From Pelomonas sp. Root1444 (lineage in GTDB: Bacteria; Pseudomonadota; Gammaproteobacteria; Burkholderiales; Burkholderiaceae_C), in the NCBI RefSeq assembly GCF_001426885.1, contig NZ_LMFP01000013.1, positions 298,659-362,658 of the forward strand: 64,000 nucleotides of DNA, in the 5' to 3' direction. The translations under genes and the position numbers were made by a program. Under the pieces are notes generated by a model. It had not been told where the DNA came from. It saw only the letters and a list, made by a program, of their open reading frames with translations, and did no database searches. Below are positions 23,996 to 32,522 of the stretch, in pieces (position 1 is the first letter of the stretch; every line of letters starts with the position of its first letter).

Positions 23996-24481
23996 TCAAA
24001 CGCCGCCGTAGGCCCGTTGCAGGGCGGCGATGTCGAGTTTCTGCATCTGCCAGACCGCCTGGAACACGCGTTGCACCCGCGCCGGGTCGGGGTCGCGGAT
24101 CATGTCGAACCAGACCCTGGGGATGATCTGCCAGGACAAGCCCCAGGCGTCTTCCACCCAGCCGCAGGCTTTTTCGCGGCCGCCGCCAGCGGGCAGTTGC
24201 TCCCACAGGCGGTCGACCTCGGCCTGGTCGTCGCATGCGACGGTCAGCGAGAAGGCCTCGTTGAGCTTGAAATGCGGGCCGCCGTTGAAGGCCGTCATCT
24301 GCAGGCCGAGCAGCTCGAACTGCACGACCATGACCGTGCCGGCCTCGCCCGGCGCGTTCTCGCCCCAACGCTGCGTGTGCTGGACTTCGCCGCTGCCGAA
24401 CACCTTCAGGTAATGCGCCACGGCATCCTCGGCGCCGCGCTGGTACCAGATGAAGGGCGTGAGCTTGTGTTGAATCTGCAT
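23996..24481 (-). CDS. PhnB-like VOC family protein
   Basis: A 161-residue protein of the PhnB/YjdN group of the vicinal oxygen chelate fold (often annotated 3-demethylubiquinone-9 methyltransferase-like). Typical segments are KLTPFIWYQRGAEDAVAHYLKVF, GGPHFKLNEAFSL, and WGLSWQIIP near residue 115. Enzyme activity is not known for this subgroup. It lies between two VOC genes and the ECF42 sigma gene on the same strand with short gaps. Confidence 0.9.
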   Translation of the reverse strand: MQIQHKLTPFIWYQRGAEDAVAHYLKVFGSGEVQHTQRWGENAPGEAGTVMVVQFELLGLQMTAFNGGPHFKLNEAFSLTVACDDQAEVDRLWEQLPAGGGREKACGWVEDAWGLSWQIIPRVWFDMIRDPDPARVQRVFQAVWQMQKLDIAALQRAYGGV

Positions 24482-24499
24482 GGTGGTCTCCCGATCAGT

Positions 24500-24910
24500 T
24501 CAGGCCTGGGGCGGCGTTCCGCTCATGTAGACGAGCTCCCAGTGGTGCCCGTCCAGGTCCTCGAAGCCATGGCCGTACATGAAGCCGTAGTCCTGCGGCT
24601 CGCTGGGGATGGTGGCGCCGGCGGCCTTGGCTTTCGCGACCAGCTCATCGACCTCCCCGCGGCTGTCACAGCTCAGGCACACCCAGCCGGTGGTGGCGCC
24701 CTTGGGGTCGGGCAGCGTCTTGCTGGTGAAGGTCTGCGCGAAGTCGCGGGTCAGCAGCATCACGAACAGGTTGTCGCCCAGGATGAGGCTGGCGCCCTTG
24801 TCGTTGGTGAACTGCGGGTTGAAGCCGTAGCCCATGGCCTCGAAGAAGGCCTTGCTGGCGGGCAGGTCCTTGCAGGGGAGGTTGACGAAGATCTGCTTGT
24901 GGGTGGTCAT
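24500..24910 (-). CDS. VOC (glyoxalase/bleomycin-resistance fold) protein
   Basis: A 136-residue protein: IFVNLPCKDLPASKAFFEAMGY at the N terminus and HGFEDLDGHHWELVYM at the C terminus are typical of a single-chain pair of VOC repeats. The conserved C-terminal glutamate (HHWELV) could bind metal. The ATG at 24910 is chosen because homologues begin with the first VOC strand; the open frame reaches further upstream. Eight bases follow the preceding gene's stop. Substrate unknown. Confidence 0.88.
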   Translation of the reverse strand: MTTHKQIFVNLPCKDLPASKAFFEAMGYGFNPQFTNDKGASLILGDNLFVMLLTRDFAQTFTSKTLPDPKGATTGWVCLSCDSRGEVDELVAKAKAAGATIPSEPQDYGFMYGHGFEDLDGHHWELVYMSGTPPQA

Positions 24911-24918
24911 GGTGGGGC

Positions 24919-25308
24919 TCACAAGGGTTGCACGAGGTGGATGAGGTTGCCGCAGCCGTCCTCGAACATGACGGCCTTGATGGGGCCCATGTCGACCGGC
25001 TCGCCGCGCACGACGACGCCGCGCTCGCGCAGCTTGCGCGCCTCGGCCTCGACGTCGGTCGTCACGAAGGCGTTGAGGGGGACGTTCGCGTCGTACAAGG
25101 CCTTCTGGTAGACCCTGGACGCCTCCATGTTCATCGGGTCCAGCGACAGCTCGACGCCATCGATGCCCTCGGGCGACACGACCGTCAACCAACGGTAGCT
25201 GGGGCCCATCTGGATGTCGGCCATCTTCCTGAAGCCGAGCTTGCCGGTATAGAAGGCCAGGGCCTTCTCCTGGTCGTCGACCATGACGCTGGTGACCTTG
25301 ATCTGCAT
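24919..25308 (-). CDS. VOC (glyoxalase-fold) protein
   Basis: A 129-residue protein beginning MQIKVTSVMVDDQEKALAFY, with GVELSLDPMN in the middle and FEDGCGNLIHLVQ at the end, the usual two-repeat VOC layout. It differs clearly from its neighbour, so the two are distant paralogues rather than a recent duplication. It is part of the ECF42 cluster. Start ATG at 25308; the frame upstream is open but does not continue the fold. Confidence 0.88.
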   Translation of the reverse strand: MQIKVTSVMVDDQEKALAFYTGKLGFRKMADIQMGPSYRWLTVVSPEGIDGVELSLDPMNMEASRVYQKALYDANVPLNAFVTTDVEAEARKLRERGVVVRGEPVDMGPIKAVMFEDGCGNLIHLVQPL

Positions 25309-25319
25309 GGTGATGCCTT

Positions 25320-25763
25320 TCAGTGGGTGGATTCGGCGAGGGTCTTCAGGCGCTGCAGGGCGGTGGGCCACAGGCCCGCCATCATGTCGGCGAAGCCGTC
25401 GTCCCAGCCGCGCAGCTGGATGACGAGGTGGGTGCCGCCGCCGGGTGCGGCGCTGAACTCGTAGATCTCGTGCGCGGGTTCGCGGCTGAGCGGGCTGTCG
25501 GCCGTCGGGCGGCCCGCGGTGAGGTCGCCCACCAGCTTCAGCGCCAGGCGCTGGTGCAGGCGGTTCTCCTCGACGATGGCGTCCATGCCGTTGCCGTCCG
25601 GGTCGCGGAACTGCATGCGGCTGCCCTGGGCCCACGAGCCCTCGAAGTACGAGCCCTCGCAGAAGGCGCGCGTCCAGTCGCGGTAGGCGATGGGGTCGAG
25701 CATGCAGTCCCACACGCGCGCCACCGGGGCGGCGATGTCGATGCTGAAAGTCAAGTCCTTCAT
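25320..25763 (-). CDS. SRPBCC family protein
   Basis: A 147-residue START/Bet v1-fold protein (SRPBCC). The N terminus (LTFSIDIAAPVARVWDCMLDP, YRDWTRAF) and the C-terminal long helix (GFADMMAGLWPTALQRLKTLAE) are characteristic of AHSA1-like members. The fold forms a hydrophobic ligand cavity. It shares a four-base ATGA overlap with the gene upstream, a second SRPBCC protein. Ligand unknown. Confidence 0.85.
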   Translation of the reverse strand: MKDLTFSIDIAAPVARVWDCMLDPIAYRDWTRAFCEGSYFEGSWAQGSRMQFRDPDGNGMDAIVEENRLHQRLALKLVGDLTAGRPTADSPLSREPAHEIYEFSAAPGGGTHLVIQLRGWDDGFADMMAGLWPTALQRLKTLAESTH

Positions 25764-26299
25764 GCCTTCACCTCCGCGATCTGGCGCAGGTTCTGCAGGC
25801 CGGCCTCGAAGTCCCGGCCCACCATCTTGTCCATGTTGATGAACACGCCCATCAGCTTGCTGAGGAAGTTGGCGGGGCCGTGCATGGTCCAGCGCACCTC
25901 GGTCGCGCCGTCAGGGGTGGGTTGCAGCGTGAACTCGGCCTGGTTGTGGGCCTCGAAGGGCTTCACGAAATCCAGCTTCATCTGCACGGCGCGGCCGGGC
26001 TGCTGGCCGACGATCTCCAGGCTGCCGCTGCCGACCTCGCGGCTGTCCCAGTCGTAGCGCGAGCCCACGCCGCTGGCGGCGCCGCTGTAGGCGCTCTTGA
26101 TCAGTGGGTCCTTGCGCTCGTAGGGGTTCCAGCGGTTGAAGGCGCGCAGCTCGGCGACCAGCGGCCAGACCTGCTCGGCGGGCGCTGCGATGCGCACGCG
26201 GCGCTCGACGCGGAACTCGTCGGGCCGCGTCGCGGCATAGGCCAGCAGCATCAGCAGCGCGACGCCCAGGCAGACGAGGACGAGGGAGAGGTTGTTCAT
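25760..26299 (-). CDS. Membrane-anchored SRPBCC family protein
   Basis: A 179-residue protein with an N-terminal membrane helix (LSLVLVCLGVALLMLLAYA) followed by a polyketide-cyclase-like SRPBCC domain (FRVERRVRIAAPAEQVWPLV, FNRWNPYERKDP, FINMDKMVGRDFEAGLQNL). The anchor places the domain at the membrane, unlike its soluble neighbour. It is coupled to the next gene by ATGA. Part of the ECF42 cluster. Confidence 0.85.
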   Translation of the reverse strand: MNNLSLVLVCLGVALLMLLAYAATRPDEFRVERRVRIAAPAEQVWPLVAELRAFNRWNPYERKDPLIKSAYSGAASGVGSRYDWDSREVGSGSLEIVGQQPGRAVQMKLDFVKPFEAHNQAEFTLQPTPDGATEVRWTMHGPANFLSKLMGVFINMDKMVGRDFEAGLQNLRQIAEVKA

Positions 26300-26309
26300 G
26301 GCGGCCTCC

Positions 26310-26714
26310 TCACTCGCTGCGGATGGCCATGTCGCCGCCCGGGGCGAAGTCGGCGTCTTCGTAGAGCCGGCGCACCTCGATCTCGCAGGCCATGCCGACG
26401 AAGGGCATCGGGAAGCGGCTGGCCCAGGCGCGCGCCTCTTCCTCGGAGCGCACCTGGATCAGCGTGTAGCCGGCGATCAGTTCCTTGGTCTCGGCGAAGG
26501 GGCCGTCGACCACCTCGCGGCGGCCGGCGGCGTCATAGCGCTGGCGCCAGCCGTCGCGGCTGGGGCGCAGGCCGGCGCCGTCCAGCAGCACGCCGGCGCG
26601 CGCCATCTCCTCGTGGAAGGCGCCCATCTCCTCGAAGAGCTTGGCGTACTCGGGGCCGGGCGGCTCGCCGCGCTCGCTGACGTCAGTGGCGCGGACTTGG
26701 ATCATGAATCGCAT
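26310..26714 (-). CDS. YCII (DGPF domain) family protein
   Basis: A 134-residue YCII-related protein with the DGPF signature in VVDGPFAETKELIAGY near residue 70 and the opening MRFMIQVRA. YCII proteins form dimeric ferredoxin-like folds; their role is unresolved, but they are the signature partners of ECF42 sigma factors. The ATG at 26714 is preceded by a GGAGAGA ribosome site. It heads the tight six-gene part of the cluster. Confidence 0.9.
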   Translation of the reverse strand: MRFMIQVRATDVSERGEPPGPEYAKLFEEMGAFHEEMARAGVLLDGAGLRPSRDGWRQRYDAAGRREVVDGPFAETKELIAGYTLIQVRSEEEARAWASRFPMPFVGMACEIEVRRLYEDADFAPGGDMAIRSE

Positions 26715-26834
26715 GGTGGGTCTCTCCTGTGGGGAGGCAGCCGTTTCGCTGCCTTCATACCCACGACGATCCATGCGAGCCGGTTTCGACAGACTCCGGG
26801 TAACTACGAAGTTTTCGATATTGGGGGGCGGTGT

Positions 26835-26923
26835 CCGGGCCGAGCGCCGGGCCGCCCCAAGCCGGCCCGCCTGGCCACGCTTGCGGCTCGATGCCGCAAG
26901 CTTGGCCGTCCCCCCGGGGGGAC
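26835..26923. repeat. Dispersed hairpin repeat, copy b
   Basis: The first 29 bases (26835-26863) are identical to 59091-59119. Next comes a stem-loop at 26879-26901 almost identical to that at 2565-2587, then a perfect 16-base C/G palindrome at 26908-26923. This compound repeat fills the gap between two YCII genes. It looks like a family of intergenic palindromic elements in this genome. Confidence 0.65.
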
Positions 26924-26970
26924 CGGCTGGGCTCGCCCGCGTCCAGCGGCGCGAGACCAGACGAGGGGCC

Positions 26971-27318
26971 TCACATATAGCAAGGCCCCACGCCGCGGAT
27001 CTCCACCGTCGCCCACTCGGCCGCCGGGCAACGCTCGGCCCAGGCCATCGCGACGCCTTCGTCCTCGGTGTCGAGCAGGAAATAGCCGCCCACCATTTCC
27101 TTGGCCTCGGCGAACGGGCCGTCGCAGACCTGGGCGCCGCCGTCGCGCTTGGCCAGCCGCTTGGCCGCCGAGCCGAGCGAGTTCACGCCCAGCAACAGGC
27201 CTTCGGCCTGCAGTTCGGCGGCGAAGTCCAGCATGCGCTGGTAGACGGCCTCGCCGTCAGCGCGGCCGCGTTCGGCGCGCTGGCCAATGGGTTCGACGAT
27301 GAGCAACATCTGGGGCAT
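26971..27318 (-). CDS. YCII (DGPF domain) family protein, second copy
   Basis: A 115-residue YCII-related protein with VCDGPFAEAKEMVGGYFLL near residue 70, starting MPQMLLIVEP. It is divergent in sequence from the first copy. The ATG at 27318 fits the family start; the frame is open 26 codons upstream. It is separated from the rest of the ECF42 cluster by a palindromic repeat of about 90 bases, so it may form its own transcript. Confidence 0.88.
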   Translation of the reverse strand: MPQMLLIVEPIGQRAERGRADGEAVYQRMLDFAAELQAEGLLLGVNSLGSAAKRLAKRDGGAQVCDGPFAEAKEMVGGYFLLDTEDEGVAMAWAERCPAAEWATVEIRGVGPCYM

Positions 27319-27400
27319 GGTCGGGTCCGGCAGTCCGTGGCAAGGCCGCGATTCTGGCGCCGCCGCGGCCCGGATGTGGCAGTTGCGGGTGATCAAGCCA

Positions 27401-28870
27401 TCAGCGCCGCATCGGCGAGCCGCCCCGCCAGGCCGGGTCCGACCAGCGCTGGAAGGCGCCCAGCAGGGCCGGCTCGGGCGACTGCCGCTCGGTGGCGAGG
27501 TTGGCCAGCGCCACCACTTCGAAGCTGCGGCGGTACCTCCCCTCGGCGCGGAACTCGCGCGCCAGCAGCATCTGCGCGCCGCCCGGCACCCAGCCGGCGA
27601 ACTCCGCCACGCCCAGCCCCGGCTGCGCCGGCGCGGGCGGCATGACGTCGATGCGCCAGCCGTCGCGGCCCTTCTGGAACACCCACAGCTCGCGCCAGCC
27701 GTCCAGCGGCTGGACGGCCAGGGCCAGCGCGCGGCCCTCGCGGTTCAACGACGCGGACGCCAGCGCCACCTGGCCGAAGCTGCAACGGCGCGCGGCGGGC
27801 TTGCCGGCCTCCTTCAGCTCGACGCAGCGCTCGCCGTCGGCGCCGGGTTGCAGGCTCAGCTGCACGGCACCGAAGTCGCGCGCCGCCGCGCTGCTGCCCA
27901 GCCAGCGCGCGGCGTTCACGCGCATGGCGGCGTCGGCGTAGGCGGCCTGGTCGTCCTCGGTCAGCTCCGTGGGCACGATGGCGGCGAACTCTGCCAGCGC
28001 CTGCGGCTGCACCGCGTCGCCCCGGCGGGCCTGCGCAAACGCCAGGCTGGCAGCCACCGACGCGCGGCGCATCGACAGGCGGTTCTTCCAGTGCGGCGCC
28101 AGCGTGGCCGCGTCCACCTGGGCCAGCACCTGCTGGCGCCACTGGTCGCGCGCCTCGGCCTCGCGCACGGTGGCGCGGGGGTTCAGGCAGTCGGGCCGCG
28201 TCAGCGCCAGCGCCGCGCGCACGCGCTGCTCGGGCACGGCTGGCGTGGCCAGCAGGCGGCGGAACACCTCGCCGTCGTAGCAGACCTGCACGCGGCCGTC
28301 CTCGGCTTCGAACTGCTCGAACTTCAGGCCGTAGCGCGCCGCCACGTCCATCTGCGCGGCAAGCTGGCCTTCGGTGGGCCGGGCGGTGGGGACGGAGGCG
28401 CGGTCGGCGATGCGCTCGGCAAACGTGCCCATCGCGTCCAGCGCCTCGGCGCCGCCCGCGCCGGCGAGTTCGGCGGGCGTGGCGGCCTGCACGTAGGCCG
28501 CGGCCAGCCCCAGGCCCAGCCCCTCGGTACCGAACTGCTGGCGCGCCAGCCGCAGCTGCGACAGCAGCTCCGCGGCCGCGCCCTCGCCACGCGGCACCAG
28601 CAAGACCTGGCTCTTGCGCAGCCAGCCGCCACGCTCGCGGCGGTAGTCCCACACCTGCCAGTGGTCGCCACGCTCGGCGCGGATCTCCAGCGCCTCGCCG
28701 CGGCCCATCTGGGCCTGCAGCGACGCCGTGTCGCGCGGTGCGCCGCGCAGCGGTGCGTCCTGCGACACCAGGCCGGCGCGCGGGAAGGCGGGCGGCTCGG
28801 CGGCCTCCGCCTGCGTGATGACGATGGCCGCGGCGGCGGCCGCGACGACGATCAGGGCAAAACGGCGCAT
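27401..28870 (-). CDS. Exported protein with SH3-like N-terminal domain
   Basis: A 489-residue protein with a signal peptide (FALIVVAAAAAAIVITQAEA). Residues about 33-95 resemble a bacterial SH3-like wall or ligand domain (LRGAPRDTASLQAQMGRGEALEI, WDYRRERGGWLRKSQ). The remainder is Ala-rich and probably helical, with a C-terminal beta-rich part (ELWVFQKGRDGWRIDVM, LLAREFRAEGRYRRSFEVV). Periplasmic or lipid-free exported. It begins six bases after the stop of the SPFH gene, so the two form an operon. No family name is certain. Confidence 0.75.
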   Translation of the reverse strand: MRRFALIVVAAAAAAIVITQAEAAEPPAFPRAGLVSQDAPLRGAPRDTASLQAQMGRGEALEIRAERGDHWQVWDYRRERGGWLRKSQVLLVPRGEGAAAELLSQLRLARQQFGTEGLGLGLAAAYVQAATPAELAGAGGAEALDAMGTFAERIADRASVPTARPTEGQLAAQMDVAARYGLKFEQFEAEDGRVQVCYDGEVFRRLLATPAVPEQRVRAALALTRPDCLNPRATVREAEARDQWRQQVLAQVDAATLAPHWKNRLSMRRASVAASLAFAQARRGDAVQPQALAEFAAIVPTELTEDDQAAYADAAMRVNAARWLGSSAAARDFGAVQLSLQPGADGERCVELKEAGKPAARRCSFGQVALASASLNREGRALALAVQPLDGWRELWVFQKGRDGWRIDVMPPAPAQPGLGVAEFAGWVPGGAQMLLAREFRAEGRYRRSFEVVALANLATERQSPEPALLGAFQRWSDPAWRGGSPMRR

Positions 28871-28876
28871 GGCGGC

Positions 28877-30118
28877 TTACTCCTGCTCCGGGTTGCCGGC
28901 CGCGGCGGCCTTGGGCGTGGTGCCGCCCAGCAGGGCGCTGCCGATGAAGCCGCCCGAGCCGGGCGGCGCGATGATGACCTGCACCTTGTCCGAGAGCTTG
29001 TCGGCCATGGCCTTCTGCACCAGCAGCGGGTGCCTGGTCAGCAGCTCGCCCTCGGTGGCCATCTGGCCGGCATTGGCCTTGCCCACCTGCGCCACACGGT
29101 AGGCCTCGGCATCGGCCAGCTTCTGGCGCGCGGCCGCTTCGGCATCGATCTCAATGCGGCGCGCCTTGGCCGCGCCTTCGGCCTGCTGGACTCGCGCAGC
29201 GCTGTCGGCCTGGGCTTCCAGCGCGCGCTGCTCGATCTGCTTTTGCTTGAAGGGCAGCACATGCTTCATGGCCTCCTCCTGCGCCTTGGCGGCGATGATC
29301 TGCTCGCGGCCCGCGGCCTCGGCGGCGGTCTCGCGGCGCACCTTGTCGGCGGCGGCCTCGAACTCGGTCTCCTTGACCTTCTTCTCGCTGATCTCCAGCG
29401 TGTAGCGCATGCGCTCACTGGCCAGGCTGTCGGCCAGCAGCCGGTCCATGCCGCGGCGGTAGTCGGGTGGCAGGTCCACCGAGCCGATCTGCACGCCCTT
29501 GAGCACGATGCCATCGGCCGCCAGCCTGGCGCGCAGCTCGGCCTCCAGCGCCGCGGCGATCTCGGCGCGCTGGCTGGAGAAGATCTCGCGCACCGTGTGG
29601 CGGGCGATCTGCTTGTAGACGACGGCCTGCACGGCCGGCGTGATGACGTCGGCCTCGATGTCGTCGGGCAGCTTGCGTGCCAGCTCGGGCAGGCGCGTCG
29701 TGTCCACCGTCCAGCGCACCGTCATGTCCAGGCCCAGCGACAGTCCCTCGACCGACTGCAGCGGCGCCGGGCCGCCGGCCTTGGCAATCGAGGCGGGGCG
29801 GTAGCTCTGGTCGCGCAGCGGGAACAAGCGCACCTCGTGCAGGCCGGGGATGCGCAGGAAGCTGCCGTCGCGGAACTCGGCCGTGCCGCCGCTGAACTGG
29901 TTGGTGCGCAGCGCGGCCTGGCCGTGCGGCACGGCCTGGATGGGCGGGTGCGTGACGACCGCGTAGCCGGCCGCGGTCACGGCGGTGGCGACGAGCAGCG
30001 GGGGCAGCACGCGGCGCAGCGAGCGTGCAGCGGAGGGCGCGGCCTCGACCGTGCGGCTGGCGCCGCGGCGGAAGGCGTGGCGGATGGCAGTGGCGAGGTA
30101 CTGGAGGCGGTGCAGCAT
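28877..30118 (-). CDS. SPFH/band 7 domain membrane protein (stomatin-like)
   Basis: A 413-residue protein with one N-terminal membrane helix (VLPPLLVATAVTAAGYAVV), then a band 7/prohibitin domain (VPHGQAALRTNQF, LSLGLDMTVRWTVD, ADGIVLKGVQIGSVDLP) and a long charged coiled-coil (AAADKVRRETAAEAAG through LADAEAYRVAQ). Such proteins assemble in ring-like oligomers at the membrane. AAGGAG lies eight bases before the ATG at 30118. The family often works with a protease or partner; here the only partner is the exported SH3-like protein downstream. Confidence 0.88.
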   Translation of the reverse strand: MLHRLQYLATAIRHAFRRGASRTVEAAPSAARSLRRVLPPLLVATAVTAAGYAVVTHPPIQAVPHGQAALRTNQFSGGTAEFRDGSFLRIPGLHEVRLFPLRDQSYRPASIAKAGGPAPLQSVEGLSLGLDMTVRWTVDTTRLPELARKLPDDIEADVITPAVQAVVYKQIARHTVREIFSSQRAEIAAALEAELRARLAADGIVLKGVQIGSVDLPPDYRRGMDRLLADSLASERMRYTLEISEKKVKETEFEAAADKVRRETAAEAAGREQIIAAKAQEEAMKHVLPFKQKQIEQRALEAQADSAARVQQAEGAAKARRIEIDAEAAARQKLADAEAYRVAQVGKANAGQMATEGELLTRHPLLVQKAMADKLSDKVQVIIAPPGSGGFIGSALLGGTTPKAAAAGNPEQE

Positions 30119-30360
30119 GTGAGCTCCTTGGAGCGGTCTCGCATCGGCTTGATGCATGGCGGCCATGGTTCCCGGTGCTGCGGGAAGGGACTAGAACGCC
30201 GCGGGGTGGTTGTCTTCCGGCGGCGCGGAAGGAATCTTCCGCCGCCCGCCGCCATCCCATCAATGCAGTGGAGATGTACCGCCAAGCCGGTACAGGGGGG
30301 CGGGGTGCGGCGTGAGGCAGTCGATAGGCTTGGTGGCTTCGTGATTCCCGGAAGATCCAG

Positions 30361-30882
30361 ATGAAACGCTCATTCGTTCTCAGCGCCTGCCTGCTGGCCG
30401 GCTCGGCCGCCTTCGCCGCTGAGGTCACGGTCCCGTTGGCTCTGGCCGAGAAGCAAGGCGATGGCGCCGCCCTCGGCACGGTGCGCATCGTCGAAACCGC
30501 CTACGGCCTGGCCTTCTACCCCGCGCTGAAGGGGCTGCCGCCCGGCCAGCACGGCTTCCACGTCCACGAGAAGCCCTCCTGCGCACCCGGCGACAACAAC
30601 GGTACGGTGACGCCCGCCTTCGCCGCCGGCGGCCACCTGGACCCGCAGGGCACGAAGAAGCACGGCGAACCCTGGGGCGACGGCCACCTGGGCGACCTGC
30701 CACCGCTGTTCGTGGCCGCGGACGGCACGGCCACATCGCCCGTGCTGGGGCCCCGCCTCAAGCTGGCGGACGTGCGCAACCGTTCGCTGATGGTTCACGC
30801 CGGTGGCGACAACCATTCGGACCATCCGATGCCGCTGGGGGGCGGCGGTGCACGCGTGGGCTGCGGCGTGATCGGCGGCTGA
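30361..30882 (+). CDS. sodC: Periplasmic Cu,Zn superoxide dismutase
   Basis: A 173-residue enzyme with signal peptide ([14 protein letters not shown]). It converts superoxide to oxygen and peroxide in the periplasm. Copper ligands are in GFHVHE and [11 protein letters not shown]; zinc-site residues are in GGHLDP and GDGHLGDLP. The disulfide cysteines are in KPSCAPGD and RVGCGVIG. Length and layout are normal. It is divergent from the SPFH operon and convergent with the VOC gene at 30886. Confidence 0.95.
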   Translation: MKRSFVLSACLLAGSAAFAAEVTVPLALAEKQGDGAALGTVRIVETAYGLAFYPALKGLPPGQHGFHVHEKPSCAPGDNNGTVTPAFAAGGHLDPQGTKKHGEPWGDGHLGDLPPLFVAADGTATSPVLGPRLKLADVRNRSLMVHAGGDNHSDHPMPLGGGGARVGCGVIGG

Positions 30883-30885
30883 CCG

Positions 30886-31266
30886 CTACGTCAGGTCCTC
30901 GTGGATGCAGAGGTAGTTGCCCTCGGTGTCCTTGAACCACGCGGCCTTCTCGGCGCCCAACACGCAGACATGGTCGACCGTCTTCAGGCCGGGGAAGTCG
31001 TAGTCCTCGAAGACGACGCCGGCCCGCTTCAGCGCGGCGATGCTGGCGGCGATGTCGTCCACCTTGAAGCTGATGGCGGTGTGGTCCGCCTTGGTGCCGC
31101 CGGGCTTGGGGAAGAGGGCCAGCGTGCTGCCGCCCACTTGGTAGACGAACTTGCCGTCCGGCTTCAGGCCGCCCGGCACCAGGCCCAGGCTGCCTTCGTA
31201 GAAGGCCCGGGCCCGGGCCATGTCGCTGACGGGCAGCATCGTCGTGACCAGGGCGTTGTTCAGCAT
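30886..31266 (-). CDS. VOC (glyoxalase-fold) protein
   Basis: A 126-residue VOC protein (LVTTMLPVSDMARARAFYEGSL; WFKDTEGNYLCIHEDL at the end). The layout with two beta-alpha-beta repeats and a glutamate near the C terminus is typical. Substrate is unknown. It stands alone, only three bases from the convergent sodC stop. Confidence 0.88.
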   Translation of the reverse strand: MLNNALVTTMLPVSDMARARAFYEGSLGLVPGGLKPDGKFVYQVGGSTLALFPKPGGTKADHTAISFKVDDIAASIAALKRAGVVFEDYDFPGLKTVDHVCVLGAEKAAWFKDTEGNYLCIHEDLT

Positions 31267-31355
31267 GACGGTCCTTTCGCGCGTGCCGCCAGCCGGAGCC
31301 AGCGGGCCGCAAAGACAGCTTAGGCCGACTCGCGCGCCGGCGCCAGAATCCCGCC

Positions 31356-31757
31356 ATGCCCAAGCTGACCGCCGCCGACACCCGCGCCGCCGTGGACCAG
31401 TTCATGGCCGCACTGGACCACCCCTGCAAGGCCGAGATCGAGACGCTGCGCCGCGCCATCCTCGCGGTGGACCCGGCCATCGCCGAGGGCGTCAAGTGGA
31501 ACGCGCCGAGCTGGCGCACGACCGACTACTTCGCCACGACGCATCTGCGCAGCAAGGTGGGCCTGGGCCTGATCCTGCACCTGGGCGCCAAGGCCCGCGC
31601 GCTGCCGGCAGGAGGGCTGGCCATCGACGACCCGACCGGCCTGCTGAAATGGCTGGGCAAGGACCGCGCGCAGGTCGAATTCAGCACCGCCGCTGACTTG
31701 CAAGCCAAGCTGCCCGCGCTGCAAGCCTTGCTCAAGCAATGGATCCGGCACGTCTGA
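31356..31757 (+). CDS. DUF1801 domain protein
   Basis: A 133-residue cytoplasmic protein of DUF1801 (YdhG/YjhX-like fold). The family pattern is visible in KAEIETLRRAILAVDPAIAEGVKWNAPSW, a stretch with the conserved KWN/PSW. Role unknown in the family. It is 66 bases upstream of the response regulator gene, on the same strand, but need not be co-transcribed. Confidence 0.85.
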   Translation: MPKLTAADTRAAVDQFMAALDHPCKAEIETLRRAILAVDPAIAEGVKWNAPSWRTTDYFATTHLRSKVGLGLILHLGAKARALPAGGLAIDDPTGLLKWLGKDRAQVEFSTAADLQAKLPALQALLKQWIRHV

Positions 31758-31823
31758 CGCAGTGCGCCTGGCCGGAAGAATCCTTCCGCGGCGGCGCAAC
31801 CCCGGCTCCAGATAATCCGCCCC

Positions 31824-32522
31824 ATGCCCCGCATCGCCGTCATCGAAGACGACCCCACCACCAGCGAACAGCTCGCCGGCTGGATACGCGCCGCCCGCCC
31901 TGAGCTGGTCGTCGACCAGCACTTCGACCGCGACTCGGCGGAAGCCGCGCTGCTGCGCGAGCGCTACGACCTCGTCGTGCTGGACATCGAGCTGGGCCGC
32001 GAACGCAATGCCGGCGTGGCGCTGATCAACGAGATCAACAAGCAGGGCCTGGGCACGCCGGTGCTGGTCGTGTCGGCCATGCCAGCGGCCATCTACCGCA
32101 GCATCATGAAGGCACTGGACGCCTGGGACTACCTGCAGAAGACGACCTTCGACGAGGCCGAGTTCGTCGAGACCTTCCTGGACATCCTGCGCACCGCCCG
32201 CCCGGCTGCGAAGGCCGCCGCCAAACCGGCCGCCGACGCCAGCCTGCAGCTGGACCCGCTGAAGCAGCGCACGCCGATGTGGCGCGGCCAGCGCGTCAAC
32301 CTGCCGCTGACGGCGCAGCGCATCCTGGCCACGCTGCACGCACGCACCGGCGAGGTGGTCAGTTATGAAGACCTGTTCGACGTCGTGAAAAGCGGTCGCA
32401 ACCGCGACAACGTGCGCAAGCATGTGGCCACCATCCGCGACGCGTTCCGCGACGTGGACCCGACGTTCGACGGCATCGAGAACATCCCGATGCGCGGCTT
32501 CCGCTGGACGTCCGGCGGATGA
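31824..32522 (+). CDS. Two-component response regulator, OmpR-like
   Basis: A 232-residue regulator. The receiver domain has the acidic pair in VIEDDP and phospho-acceptor D54 in VVLDIELG; the conserved lysine lies in LQKTTFDEA. An Ala/Lys-rich linker (about residues 128-145) joins it to a winged-helix domain (LTAQRILATLHARTGEVVSYEDLF, VRKHVATIRDAF, GIENIPMRGFRW). It overlaps the kinase gene by four bases (ATGA), so both are made together. DNA targets unknown. Confidence 0.92.
   Translation: MPRIAVIEDDPTTSEQLAGWIRAARPELVVDQHFDRDSAEAALLRERYDLVVLDIELGRERNAGVALINEINKQGLGTPVLVVSAMPAAIYRSIMKALDAWDYLQKTTFDEAEFVETFLDILRTARPAAKAAAKPAADASLQLDPLKQRTPMWRGQRVNLPLTAQRILATLHARTGEVVSYEDLFDVVKSGRNRDNVRKHVATIRDAFRDVDPTFDGIENIPMRGFRWTSGG

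Noticed and set aside
27287-30364. 1025-codon open frame on the plus strand
   Set aside because: Antisense of the SPFH gene and its partner; no ribosome site and no domain.
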